From positions 26,896-90,895 of the forward strand of contig JAQVAV010000015.1 of NCBI GenBank assembly GCA_028690665.1: a DNA stretch of 64,000 nt. Reading direction: 5' to 3'. Source of the DNA: Paludibacter sp. (GTDB lineage Bacteria; Bacteroidota; Bacteroidia; Bacteroidales; Paludibacteraceae). Positions 17,925 to 27,793 of this stretch are shown here, piece by piece (position 1 is the stretch's first letter; every line of letters starts with the position of its first letter). The position numbers and the translations under genes are program-made. A model generated the notes under the pieces. The model had not been told where the DNA came from, did no database searches, and saw nothing but the letters and a program-made list of their open reading frames with translations.

Positions 17925-20750
17925 TTATCTGAAATCAAACCATAATTTCATACTGATTCCTTCATCTCCTTTTTTAATTCTGACAGATTCTGGCTGGCTA
18001 TCCGGACCTTGTTGAGAAGTCGGTTTAAATGACCGAATTGCAGGGATTTCATACAAAAAAGATAAATCGCCTTCCGGGAAATCAGGCATGGTATTTTCGC
18101 CATTCTGCCGGTATTTCGGTTCTTCCGGAGTAAACACCCGAAAAAACACATGATCGCTTTCGCTGTATATGCTGAAATCAGACTCTCGTGTTTGCAGCGT
18201 AGCCCAATACAGATTGGCGTGATAGCCCTTAAATTCAGGGTATACCAACGTATCGGTGCTTTCGCCGGTAATTGTATTATTATATGCTTTATCCCATAAT
18301 CCAAAATTAGTTCCACGAATCCGGTTTTTCCAAACACGATACGGACCGCGGCCAAACCACTTCATACCTTTTACCCTCGATTCAGGATAAGAAAAAGTCA
18401 GGCCGAGATTTGTGATATTTTCCTGCATAAACGAATCGTCGAATCCACTCCCGCCCGAAGCACGGTTAAGCATAAGAGCAGACATGTGCAATAATCCGTC
18501 TGGAAGCATTTCCCAACGAATAGAATCAACTCCTCCTAAATAATAGAAAGTCAATACCGATTTTTCAGCTTCCTGCCTGATTTTATAATCTTTAAAACGT
18601 ACTTTCATACCCACTGTAACAGGGCCTTTATTAAAAGAGACCAACCCCTTTTCATTTCGAACAGAAGTAATTAAACCGGAATTCAGGCTAAACGAAACAT
18701 GTACATTACCGGCATACATTGTAGCAATCGTATCTTTAATTTCGCAAGCAGCTCTTCCTCCGGTTGCAGCAGTTTTCAGTTCCAGCTCCATATAATTTTG
18801 TGGACGCTTTATTGTAAATGTTCTGGTACACACCACTTGTCCATCGGCATCCATGGCATCTATTTCAAGCACATCAGCCTTAAAAAAATCATTATCAACG
18901 GGGATAACAACTTTCGAAGTTTCATCTCGTTTGATAGCCGGTAGTTCCACAACACCTTCTTTCAACAAAATACTCTGAACTCCGGACAAAGGTGAACTTA
19001 TTCTTTTTAGACGATATTTCAAACTGCAACCTTCGAGAGTTGAGAACAGATAACGATTGGTAACAAACAAATCGCCCTTATACGAAGGAGTGATTAAAAA
19101 ATCACGAATCTGGATCGGAGACCATATTTCCCGGACACTATAGAAACTTCCTTCTTTTTCGCGATACGGACCAACAATGCCATCCGGAGCATTAAAACCA
19201 TCTGTATCCATAATACCTCCTTTATCCGTTCGACGCACTCCTTCATCGCAATATGCCCACATAAATCCTCCGGCAAACAACGAACTTTGTGTCCATTTAT
19301 CCCAGAAATTTTCGAGACCTGCGCCCAATCCCTGATCATACATACCATGCATAAATTCGGTAGGCATAAATATGTTTTCGCCATTGGTAAAACGTGCAAC
19401 ACCAGTCTGATATGCCGGATAGTGGTGTGTATCCAATCCGTCAAAATCAGCCCAGGGGTGAATAACATGCCGTTTTTGAGGGTCATATTTTACAAATTCG
19501 CCATCCACTTCGGTATTCCAACCGCCTTCATTGCCATTGTCCCAGATAATGACACAAGGATGATTCACATCCCGGATTACCGTCTCACGGATAAGCTTTT
19601 TACCAACTTCTGTATCATAAGCATTTTGCCAACCTGCCAGTTCATCCAAATAAAATAATCCCAGCGAATCACACATATCCAGAAAATGTTTGTCAGGAGG
19701 ATAATGAGACCGGACAGCATTCATGTTCATCGATTTAATTAGCTTAGCATCCATCAACGAAATTTCGCGATTAGTACAGCGCCCCCCGTCAGGGTGGAAC
19801 GAGTGCCGGTTGATCCCCTTCAATACCAGCTTTACGCCATTCAGATACAATCCATCATTTCGCCGAAATTCAATGGTACGAAACCCGATACGCTCAGTAA
19901 AAATATGCACCAGCTCATTTTTTTCGTCACGAAGTTCAAGTTTCAGATTGTACAGATTAGGCGTCTCATTAGTCCAGTTTTTTACCGTAGGCCATTCTAC
20001 CGAAATTTGTTGAGAACTGACTCCGGATTGAAGTTTTATGAGTTTTTCTGGGAAATGAATTTTTCTATCCAATGAACTTACAGAAGCTACAACACAATAT
20101 CCCTGAGGAAGCATTGACGTAAAAATATTGGCATTCAATTTTCCTCCGGCCTGAGCATCAACTGATATCCGCTCAATGCTGTTTACAGGACGAGCTTCGA
20201 GATAGACAGGACGATAAATACCTCCAAACAGCCACCAGTCGGCTTTACGCTCGGCTGCATTCACCGATTTATTGGCAGAATTCTTGAAAACTTTTACTTC
20301 GAGTTTATTGGTATGTCCGAATTTAAGTATATCGGTAATATCATAAGAAAATTCGTAAAATCCACCTTGATGAATATCTCCTGCCGACTGATTATTGATT
20401 TTCACTTCCGTATCGGTCATTGCTCCTTCGAAAACAATTTTCACCACTTTGTTCTTCCACGAAGCCGGGACTTTAAAACGGTATTCGTACAAGCCATATT
20501 CCATACTCGGATGTTTTAATCCGGCTTTGTACCAACGCCCGTAAGTATATTCACCAAATTCCTGAAGCTCCCACTGTGACGGTACTTTTATTTTGCTCCA
20601 CCGGCGACTGTTCATGCCATCAGAACAATAGAATTTCCAGATTTTTTCATGTCCGAACCCTGTCCCGGAAAGATACTGAAATTCAGTTTTTTGGGAGAAT
20701 AAACTAATTGAAATGCAAAGTAGTGCAATGATCTGAATCGTAGTTTTCAT
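17925..20750 (-). CDS. Glycoside hydrolase family 2 (beta-galactosidase-like), exported
   Basis: A 941-residue protein with a signal peptide (MKTTIQIIALLCISISLFSQ). It has the GH2 order: sugar-binding jelly roll (KIVFEGAMTDTEVKINN), immunoglobulin-like domain, TIM barrel (LNGVKLVLKGINRHSFHPDGG) and the C-terminal beta-galactosidase small-chain domain (WFGRGPYRVWKNRI). The acid/base Glu is in IIWDNGNEGGWN (about residue 407), where WDNGNE replaces the common WSLGNE. The nucleophile is likely the Glu of MPTEFMHG (about residue 463). It probably trims galactosyl or related side chains from rhamnogalacturonan; the sugar is not certain. An alternative ATG at 20762 adds four residues. It sits 30 bp ahead of GH106 and is probably co-transcribed with it. 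Confidence 0.9.
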   Translation of the reverse strand: MKTTIQIIALLCISISLFSQKTEFQYLSGTGFGHEKIWKFYCSDGMNSRRWSKIKVPSQWELQEFGEYTYGRWYKAGLKHPSMEYGLYEYRFKVPASWKNKVVKIVFEGAMTDTEVKINNQSAGDIHQGGFYEFSYDITDILKFGHTNKLEVKVFKNSANKSVNAAERKADWWLFGGIYRPVYLEARPVNSIERISVDAQAGGKLNANIFTSMLPQGYCVVASVSSLDRKIHFPEKLIKLQSGVSSQQISVEWPTVKNWTNETPNLYNLKLELRDEKNELVHIFTERIGFRTIEFRRNDGLYLNGVKLVLKGINRHSFHPDGGRCTNREISLMDAKLIKSMNMNAVRSHYPPDKHFLDMCDSLGLFYLDELAGWQNAYDTEVGKKLIRETVIRDVNHPCVIIWDNGNEGGWNTEVDGEFVKYDPQKRHVIHPWADFDGLDTHHYPAYQTGVARFTNGENIFMPTEFMHGMYDQGLGAGLENFWDKWTQSSLFAGGFMWAYCDEGVRRTDKGGIMDTDGFNAPDGIVGPYREKEGSFYSVREIWSPIQIRDFLITPSYKGDLFVTNRYLFSTLEGCSLKYRLKRISSPLSGVQSILLKEGVVELPAIKRDETSKVVIPVDNDFFKADVLEIDAMDADGQVVCTRTFTIKRPQNYMELELKTAATGGRAACEIKDTIATMYAGNVHVSFSLNSGLITSVRNEKGLVSFNKGPVTVGMKVRFKDYKIRQEAEKSVLTFYYLGGVDSIRWEMLPDGLLHMSALMLNRASGGSGFDDSFMQENITNLGLTFSYPESRVKGMKWFGRGPYRVWKNRIRGTNFGLWDKAYNNTITGESTDTLVYPEFKGYHANLYWATLQTRESDFSIYSESDHVFFRVFTPEEPKYRQNGENTMPDFPEGDLSFLYEIPAIRSFKPTSQQGPDSQPESVRIKKGDEGISMKLWFDFR

Positions 20751-20861
20751 GTGTTTAAGCATTAATATCCATACAAATCTAAGAAATTCAAATCACCTAA
20801 GAAAAGCTGTATTTGGCTTAAAAGTTAATAACGTATAATTGAAAATGAAATTGTACAAAAT

Positions 20862-20899
20862 TCAAGGATAAACTCTCTAAAATAAGAATTTATCCTTGA
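20862..20899 (-). terminator. Stem-loop terminator after the pectate lyase gene
   Basis: TCAAGGATAAA (20862-20872) pairs perfectly with TTTATCCTTGA (20889-20899) around a 16-base loop. On the minus strand it is followed by ATTTTGT. It lies 66 bp beyond the stop of the pectate lyase gene, which suggests that the GH2-GH106 segment is transcribed separately. Confidence 0.5.
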
Positions 20900-20964
20900 G
20901 TTTTTAAGAGATTAAATTAAGCTTATAACTTCTGTTGCTAATTTATGTAAGTTTCCAATATTTA

Positions 20965-23805
20965 TTATTTGAGCAACAATTTTGAGCAAAGATTATTGTT
21001 ATTCTCTGAGACTGTAACAATGTATGCTCCACGATTTAGAAATTCCAGTCCCGTAATATGCAACCTGTTTCCACTGGCAGCAAAATTCTTTGTATATAAA
21101 ACGGTTCCACTGAGTGTTGCAATTTTCACTTGTAAATTCCGGTTTCCAAAATCAGAAGCAACAATATTAAATTCATCAACAAACGGAAGAGGATAAACCG
21201 ACATTTCTGCTGAAAACCGGGGATTAAACAGACCTGTTTTCATTCCCTCATTATAATTATCCAGCACGTCCTCGGCAGTCAAAGCTCCTTTATAAATCGA
21301 AATTTCATCAAGTGATCCGCCAAATGCATTTACAAAATTCACATTCGTATTCCCTATAACTAAATTTTCTGTTTGAGAAATATCACCGGTTACATCTGTC
21401 TTTGTACCTTTTAATACTCCATCGATATAGAGATTCAACACATCATTTTCCACATCCCTTACTCCTACCAAATGATGCCACACATTGTCAAAATATGTCG
21501 AGCCGGTAATATCAAGAGCCGTTTTAGTTATATTATCATCGATCGCCCATGTAAGGCGGTCATTGCTTCCGGTATTATTGTACTGAACACCAAACCATTT
21601 CCCCGTTGCTCCCGTTGTTGTATTGGCAGTATGACTTCCTTTGTGAAGCAAATACCAGTCGACTGCACCGCCGGCTGATTTAAACCATAATTCTACAGAA
21701 AATGACTCATTCCCTAATGAAATGGCATCATAATGGTTTTGAACGAATGCAGCATTTGTTGGTGATGAAGGTATTGTTACGCAATTATTTACAACACCGG
21801 TTCCCCATGTCGGGGTAAAATTCTCAGCAGTAGCGTATCCCTGCACTTCATTCATTGCTGTCGTACCTTCTGTTTCATTCATAGGGAAATAGGCCACTTT
21901 TCCCCGTTCCGGTTTTTGTCCGGTTAGAAAAGACCAAACATCTCCCTCCTGGCTTCCTAACAAATTACTTGTATCTACACGCCAAAAATATGTTGTATTT
22001 GACAGAACTGTAAGATTATAAGAGGTAGCAGTAATACCCGTCGCCACTTCGCTCAGGTTACCGGCATCTGTTCCCACAAAAACATTATAATACAAATTTC
22101 CACCCCAGACACCGGTCAGATTTGTCCACTGCAAAGTAACCTGAGTATAAGAAGCTACAGTTGATTGATCTTCCGGTACAGGTTCTACACAAGCAACAGG
22201 AGGAGCTGCTTCACCCAAAGTAGCTCCTTTCACCGAAGAAGTATAAACTGACTCCTGATTTCCTTTAATCGTTTTTAATCTGAAATAATAAGTTGTATTA
22301 GAAGCCAATCCTGTGATCTTATATTCAGACAATGCCGGATCTATGGTTGCAACTTCTTCAAAACTAACATCATCTATAGATTTCTCGACAATAATATTAG
22401 TTGCAGCAGCTTCATTATTAGTCCATTTTATTGTCACAAAATCAGTGTCAACGGCTTTCACCGAAAGTAGTGTAGGATATTTCACATAGTTCTGTCCTGA
22501 AGTAATACTATTGATATAACGTTCAATATTCAGGTATCCGCTTTCATGTACAGTCAATGCATCCGAAGCGTCATTTTTATCTAATCCGTTAGCATCTTCC
22601 CACGTATCTGGAATTCCATCATTATCACTATCTGGGGCTTTTATACCAGCAAATACATATCCAACCGTATTCGGTAATCCCAGAGAAGATTCTCCATAAA
22701 TCAAGGCACCGGCAGTTCCTAACGAAGTCAGTTCATTAATAAGATATTTATCAACTTCATCGCGATAAGGTAAGACGGCTCCAACACTGTCAACCACCCA
22801 GTTATAAGCGGCTTCTGCCGTAAGTTTATTTTCAATAACAGGATGTGATTTAGGAATTCCGGTAAAACTATTATAATCAGCAACAAACGTTCCGGGACCA
22901 AAGTCATCCTCAACAGCAAGAGTTCCGTTTAATGTACCATCAGTAGTATAATCTAAATAATTGCCGGACTGGCAAATTTGAAAATTTTCATTGGCTCTTA
23001 CAAAAGCATCTGTAGTTCCGGTTTCAGGACCTTTAATAAAATAATTATTTTCAATGACAGCCCAGGAGGATCCTTCAGAATCTCCCAAAATATATCCACC
23101 GCCTGATCCCCAGTCATAGACCACATTATTCACATATTGATTTAAACCTTTGACTTTCGGATTACGGGTTTTATTATCAATATAAAGGTTTTTATACAAG
23201 GTAACGCCACCGTCAGTCTGAATAAGTCCTCCGGCGGAATGAGTCATAATTCCCTGACCGATAATTGAATTCTGAATAGTTATATTTCCAGGTTCAGTAC
23301 CTTTATCATCCCAGCTGACAGAGAATGTTTCATCAAGTCCCCATGTAATTGAACAATGATCAAAAATCATATCAGTTCCATTAGCAATTCCGGCGGCATC
23401 CTTCCCTGAATCCCCGCTCAGCCCCATCCTGAAACGCATATAACGAACAATTACGTCTTTAGCCCCTGAAAATGAAACCCCATTCCCATATACCACAATG
23501 CCTTCACCTGGTGCTGTTTGACCTGCAACAGTTATGTTACCAGAAAAAATAAGCCTGCTATCGATTTTTATGACCCCTGCTACATCGAAAACAACAATTC
23601 GGTTTGATTGACTAACGGCATCGCGTAACGAACCCGTACCTGAATCATTAAGGTTTGTTACATGATAAATGGTAGGAGCCGAAGCAGCCCGGGCCCCCTT
23701 GGTATATTTTCCAAAACCTTCTGCTCCTGGGAACGCTTCTATCTGAGCAAAAAAAATCGTAATCGACAATACAAGAAATGTAATTGTAAGTATTGATTTC
23801 TTCAT
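20965..23805 (-). CDS. Multidomain secreted pectate lyase (PL1) with TSP3-like loop, FN3, LamG and T9SS tail
   Basis: A 946-residue protein. A signal peptide (to about residue 20) precedes a PL1-like beta-helix at about 22-345, with AFPGAEGFGKYTKGARA, ITVAGQTAPGEGIVV, VIVRYMRFRMG and FDHCSITWGLDETFSV. Near residue 392 a thrombospondin-3-like calcium loop appears (DSDNDGIPDTWEDANGLD). Two fibronectin-III-like modules cover about 440-630 and a LamG/concanavalin-like module about 640-840 (SFSVELWFKSAGG, DGVLKGTKTDVTGD). The final 80 residues are a type IX secretion sorting domain (VYPLPFVDEFNI, GAYIVTVSENNN, SKLLLK). The enzyme would cleave polygalacturonate by elimination at the cell surface or outside; the LamG and FN3 parts may bind substrate. 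Its unsaturated products match the GH105 gene two genes upstream. Confidence 0.92.
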   Translation of the reverse strand: MKKSILTITFLVLSITIFFAQIEAFPGAEGFGKYTKGARAASAPTIYHVTNLNDSGTGSLRDAVSQSNRIVVFDVAGVIKIDSRLIFSGNITVAGQTAPGEGIVVYGNGVSFSGAKDVIVRYMRFRMGLSGDSGKDAAGIANGTDMIFDHCSITWGLDETFSVSWDDKGTEPGNITIQNSIIGQGIMTHSAGGLIQTDGGVTLYKNLYIDNKTRNPKVKGLNQYVNNVVYDWGSGGGYILGDSEGSSWAVIENNYFIKGPETGTTDAFVRANENFQICQSGNYLDYTTDGTLNGTLAVEDDFGPGTFVADYNSFTGIPKSHPVIENKLTAEAAYNWVVDSVGAVLPYRDEVDKYLINELTSLGTAGALIYGESSLGLPNTVGYVFAGIKAPDSDNDGIPDTWEDANGLDKNDASDALTVHESGYLNIERYINSITSGQNYVKYPTLLSVKAVDTDFVTIKWTNNEAAATNIIVEKSIDDVSFEEVATIDPALSEYKITGLASNTTYYFRLKTIKGNQESVYTSSVKGATLGEAAPPVACVEPVPEDQSTVASYTQVTLQWTNLTGVWGGNLYYNVFVGTDAGNLSEVATGITATSYNLTVLSNTTYFWRVDTSNLLGSQEGDVWSFLTGQKPERGKVAYFPMNETEGTTAMNEVQGYATAENFTPTWGTGVVNNCVTIPSSPTNAAFVQNHYDAISLGNESFSVELWFKSAGGAVDWYLLHKGSHTANTTTGATGKWFGVQYNNTGSNDRLTWAIDDNITKTALDITGSTYFDNVWHHLVGVRDVENDVLNLYIDGVLKGTKTDVTGDISQTENLVIGNTNVNFVNAFGGSLDEISIYKGALTAEDVLDNYNEGMKTGLFNPRFSAEMSVYPLPFVDEFNIVASDFGNRNLQVKIATLSGTVLYTKNFAASGNRLHITGLEFLNRGAYIVTVSENNNNLCSKLLLK

Positions 23806-23974
23806 TTTAAAACAAAATATTAGGTTTGATTCTGAATATATTCAACAAAAGTATATTTTTCAGCTTTTGCTTTCGCTTCGGAATTTGATAGTATGACTTT
23901 TCCTATTGTTTTTTCTAAACCAAATGAGCCGGTCATTTTATAAACAACCGGCTCAGAGTTTATCTCAATATAAT

Positions 23975-26089
23975 TTACTTCAATATCAGTTTTTCCACTT
24001 TGGTTTCTCCATTCATAAGCACTTTGGCATAATAAATACCCGGTGCCAGATCAGCAACGCTGAATCTTGTAGTTGCAGCGTTGACATTTTTATTCAACAC
24101 AACTTGTCCCTGCATATTGATAATTGATACAGAAGAAATTATATCTTCTCCTGCGTTGAAGTTTATTGCTCCACGAACCGGATTTGGATATACTTTTAGC
24201 ATTGTTTTCGAGGGAGTATTTACTTCCGATGCGGAAGCACTACCATGTGCCGTTACAATTACTTTATAATTTACAATAACAGAGTCCATCTCTACTGTTG
24301 TTATTGCAGTAGAATCTGCATTTGTAGCAGTTATTACATGATCGGTAAATGTATAAGTTTCTTTATCAATAGACACAGTATCATATTTTGCTTCCACACT
24401 CCACGTAACGCCCTCAATTGTAGGATATTCAATATCAAATCCGGAGGAATTCGCATCAAGGCTTCTTGCTTTAATAATTTCAAATTGATCGCCATCGTTA
24501 ATTATAAAACCATTCCGTGTGTCCATTGCAATTTTAATTTTAGGTTTACCAGCACTAATAGTATCAATTTGGAATTTCAGTTTTCCACTGGCAACTACCT
24601 GATCGTAATTTTCAACCGTATTTATCTGGAATTCTGCTACGGAACCGGCATTTAAATTCAGATTATATGAACCGGTACCTCCAAATTTATTGGAAACGGT
24701 TGCACTTGTACTGGTAGTATCAATATAAGAAAAAGAATATGAAAAGGGACGATCATATTTATCAATCATGGCAGCACTCAATGAATCTGAAATCATCAAT
24801 GTTCCAACACCATTGTTTCCCGGCTCTAATTTTCCGGCAACAGTCACATCGCCCATTATACGACCGGTACCACCCAACATTCCGTTTTCTTCTACATTTA
24901 CCCAGTTACCGATTCCGCCACGATACGTTCCACGTAAATTTTTATCACATACAAGCAAACCTCCTTCACGCACAATAACACCACCAATAATATCATTATC
25001 ACTATTTGTAAAAGTGTAAGTACCTGTACCCACTTTATATATTCCTACATGGTTGTAGTGGGTAGTGATCCCATTTGCCTGAGCAATGCGGCCAGGAAAA
25101 ACAACATCGGTATTCAATCCTCCAATGAAATAATATACTTTAGGACTATTGGATTTCTTATAATATCCGGCCAAAACTGAAGTCGTATCAACAGCCTGTA
25201 ATTCTCCAATTGCATAAGCTTTCACTCCGGATTCGGAAGCAATAGTCACTTCAGGTCCTAAAGTAAGTCGGCGATTATAAAATATTGAATCGATATTAAA
25301 TCCCTGTAACGAATCTTTAAAAGTCTTATTTGCTTCAAAAACAAGGCCCTTAAATCCGGGAGTTCCACTGCTATTTGTATTTTTGTCTACCTGAACATTT
25401 CCCTCGAAATTGCTCCAGTCACCATGATTTTTTGATTTTTTACCTAAATAATTTCTGTCTCCTCCAGCATAAATATGCAAATCACCCTTACCTGAAAGAG
25501 GACTCTGCCAGTTGCAATATCTTGGCAAACGAATAGCACCTTCCTGACCTTCAGGAATTTCCATAGACACTGATACTTCAGGATAATTCTTTGAATCATT
25601 TTCTGCAAATACAGCGGTTCCACCTTCAAATTTTAGTATAGCCCCAAAAATACTGTTACTTGTATACTTTTCCATAACAAGCTCTCCATTTTTCAAAACG
25701 GTTCCACCTTCCAGGTCGTTCACAACATCCATAACAAATGTCCCCTCCCCATTTTTCACGAGAGCTCCTGTTCCTTTGATAGAATCAGTAGCATCGGTGT
25801 AGCGAATGACATAAGTTTTGGTTCCATTTACAAAAACACTGTCTGCCAAAACATTTCCGGACAATTTAATTGTATCGGAACCATCTACCGAAGTATCATC
25901 AAAAATAGCATCCGCTCCTTCTACAAATGTCTTTGGGAGAGGCACTGTAAACGAAGGGTCGAGCCAGTTAGCTGTTGCATAATCCCATAGCTGATCAGTT
26001 TGCGAACCATTCCATTTTCTCTGAATATTTTCAGAAAACACAGTGCTCGCTATCAGCAATCCAAAAACGAAAAACGTAATTTTTTTCAT
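23975..26089 (-). CDS. Large beta-strand-repeat surface protein with T9SS sorting domain
   Basis: A 704-residue exported protein (signal MKKITFFVFGLLIASTVFS). It has no catalytic domain that I recognise. The middle is made of autotransporter-associated beta-strand units, for example GTGALVKNGEGTFVMDVVNDLEGG with TVLKNGELVM, and a later unit VGTGTYTFTNSDNDIIGG with VIVREGGLLV; these fold as a beta-helix. The C-terminal 80 residues are a type IX sorting domain (VYPNPVRGAINFNAG, LAPGIYYAKVLMNG, KVEKLILK). It sits between GH105 and the PL1 lyase on the same strand and shares their likely regulation, so a substrate-binding or adhesion role on pectin is a reasonable guess. A catalytic role in an unlisted lyase family cannot be excluded. 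Confidence 0.82.
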   Translation of the reverse strand: MKKITFFVFGLLIASTVFSENIQRKWNGSQTDQLWDYATANWLDPSFTVPLPKTFVEGADAIFDDTSVDGSDTIKLSGNVLADSVFVNGTKTYVIRYTDATDSIKGTGALVKNGEGTFVMDVVNDLEGGTVLKNGELVMEKYTSNSIFGAILKFEGGTAVFAENDSKNYPEVSVSMEIPEGQEGAIRLPRYCNWQSPLSGKGDLHIYAGGDRNYLGKKSKNHGDWSNFEGNVQVDKNTNSSGTPGFKGLVFEANKTFKDSLQGFNIDSIFYNRRLTLGPEVTIASESGVKAYAIGELQAVDTTSVLAGYYKKSNSPKVYYFIGGLNTDVVFPGRIAQANGITTHYNHVGIYKVGTGTYTFTNSDNDIIGGVIVREGGLLVCDKNLRGTYRGGIGNWVNVEENGMLGGTGRIMGDVTVAGKLEPGNNGVGTLMISDSLSAAMIDKYDRPFSYSFSYIDTTSTSATVSNKFGGTGSYNLNLNAGSVAEFQINTVENYDQVVASGKLKFQIDTISAGKPKIKIAMDTRNGFIINDGDQFEIIKARSLDANSSGFDIEYPTIEGVTWSVEAKYDTVSIDKETYTFTDHVITATNADSTAITTVEMDSVIVNYKVIVTAHGSASASEVNTPSKTMLKVYPNPVRGAINFNAGEDIISSVSIINMQGQVVLNKNVNAATTRFSVADLAPGIYYAKVLMNGETKVEKLILK

Positions 26090-26224
26090 ATTATAAAAGA
26101 ATTAATGAATAATTAGATTTTATTATGCAAATAAAGAGATTGTAAGCCTTTTTACTGATACTATTTTTGGCAGTTAGACTTACAATTTTGATTGTATTAC
26201 ACTCCCGAAAGATATAAATGTCTT

Positions 26225-27451
26225 TTATCTCCGGGATTTGGAAAGTTCTATACAACCCATGATAAAAGGCCCGGTTGCTTTTGAGTCATTATCCCGGATT
26301 CTTTCATTGATATAATAATCGTAACTACCATCCCTGTATGGTTTACCTCCAAGCCCAGCAACAGCACAGCACTTTGTCATACTATAAGTACCATCTTCGT
26401 TTCTTACAATCAAATGATCTAGTAGCCCGTTATAGGCTTTTACAGAAGTGTCCAGATATTTCTTATCTATATAATGATGATTTACAGATTTTGCAACGGC
26501 GTACATAATCATGCTCGAAACAGAGGCTTCTTCATAATTCTCGTCCTTACCTCCCAGATTTACCACCTGATACCATAATCCGTTCTTCGATTGATACTTG
26601 GTCATGACCTCTGCCAGATGCTGCAAAATTCGAATCAATTCCTGACGCCGTGGATGATTTTCAGGGACAAAATCAAGTACATCAACTGTAGCCATAAAAA
26701 ACCAACCGATACTCCGACCCCAAAAATTCGGAGAATGTCCGGTTCTCGGATTTGCCCATTTCTGTTTGCTACTTTCGTCCCAGGCATGATACAACAACCC
26801 TGTTTTTTCATCTAATGTCCGCTTATAACACAAGGTAACCTGCCGGATAGCCTCATCAATCCATACCGGTTGATTAAATTGAACACCATATTGAGCCATA
26901 AACGGAGAAGCCATGTAAATACCGTCTAACCAAATCTGATCAGGATAAACGAGTTTATGCCAATATCCCCCTTCTGCCGTCCGGGGTTGATGCTTTAACT
27001 GCTCAATTAAGAAATCTATGGCAATTTTATATTTTGGATTTCCGGTTTTTGAATAGACATCGAACAGTATTTTTCCTGAATTGATAAAATCAATATTATA
27101 TTTTAATGGTTCATATAAATATATCTCGCCCTCATCGTTTATAAGAGAGTCAGCCCATTTCCCCACATAAGTATAGTACTTTTCATCTCCGGTAGCTTTC
27201 CACATTTTCAGCATAGCTAAAGCCTCAACACCTTGTGCATACCCAAAATACAATCTTTTTCCATGGTCTAACTGCCATGCCTCAGGGAAACGTTTCATTT
27301 CCGAGTCGACAAACAAACAAGCAAACTTAATTTCATCGGGATGTTTAAACTTTTCTGACAGAGTCTTTTTGGAAAAATCGCAGGAAAATGCAATTAAGAA
27401 CAAGATTATAGTTATAAATAAAACCTTTAAGAAAAAATACAGTTTTGTCAT
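26225..27451 (-). CDS. GH105-type unsaturated rhamnogalacturonyl hydrolase, lipoprotein
   Basis: A 408-residue lipoprotein: the signal helix ends in LIAFSC with Cys at residue 24, so it is membrane-anchored in the periplasm or on the surface. The rest is an (alpha/alpha)6 barrel of the GH88/GH105 type: MKRFPEAWQLDHG, KRLYFGYAQGVEALAMLKMW, and the catalytic Asp in QIWLDGIYMASPFMAQYG (about residue 174). Later blocks are WGRSIGWFFMATVDVLDFVP and KCCAVAGLGGKPYRDGSYDYYI. These enzymes hydrate and remove the unsaturated galacturonyl residue left by pectate or rhamnogalacturonan lyases. It is the first gene of the 20-kb minus-strand pectin cluster. Confidence 0.92.
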   Translation of the reverse strand: MTKLYFFLKVLFITIILFLIAFSCDFSKKTLSEKFKHPDEIKFACLFVDSEMKRFPEAWQLDHGKRLYFGYAQGVEALAMLKMWKATGDEKYYTYVGKWADSLINDEGEIYLYEPLKYNIDFINSGKILFDVYSKTGNPKYKIAIDFLIEQLKHQPRTAEGGYWHKLVYPDQIWLDGIYMASPFMAQYGVQFNQPVWIDEAIRQVTLCYKRTLDEKTGLLYHAWDESSKQKWANPRTGHSPNFWGRSIGWFFMATVDVLDFVPENHPRRQELIRILQHLAEVMTKYQSKNGLWYQVVNLGGKDENYEEASVSSMIMYAVAKSVNHHYIDKKYLDTSVKAYNGLLDHLIVRNEDGTYSMTKCCAVAGLGGKPYRDGSYDYYINERIRDNDSKATGPFIMGCIELSKSRR

Positions 27452-27793
27452 AATTTATAAGATATTGAATATGTGATAATTACACAATACAAAATTAAGT
27501 ATCTGAATAAATTACAAACATTGGATTTTGGCTTAATTGATATACTTTTTGTCCTAAAAGACGAAGAGTATTATGTCGGGAGATTCTACTTAATTATTAA
27601 CAGAAAAAAGTTTTTATTCAGAAGAAATTTGAAATACATATTTGATTCACAGTATATTAACTAAAATAATTTATAAAATAATCGGCATTAAGACTTCGAG
27701 AAGAAATAAATTATTCCGAAAAAAATTTTTTTGTGATGGAAAAATTGATAATTTTGCAGGACTAATTAGTACTAACAAAAATTTTTAAGAAAA
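27452..27793. other. Divergent intergenic region between the pectin cluster and ferredoxin
   Basis: A 342-bp AT-rich region between two divergent genes, so it must hold the promoter for the GH105-led cluster (minus) and that for the ferredoxin (plus). A short frame at 27473-27664 has no coding character. No operator palindrome or hybrid-two-component binding motif could be recognised. Confidence 0.5.
27749..27756 (+). promoter_or_regulatory. -7 promoter element for the ferredoxin gene
   Basis: TAATTTTG fits the Bacteroidetes TAnnTTTG element 37 bp ahead of the ferredoxin ATG. A TTTG at 27730-27733 lies in the -33 area, but with 15 bp spacing instead of 19. Confidence 0.55.

Noticed and set aside
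23975-26089. True type V autotransporter
   Set aside because: There are autotransporter-associated strand repeats but no C-terminal translocator barrel; the tail is a T9SS sorting domain.
27473-27664. 63-residue plus-strand frame in the GH105/ferredoxin gap
   Set aside because: Very AT-rich, no ribosome-binding context and no domain; it occupies the expected promoter region.
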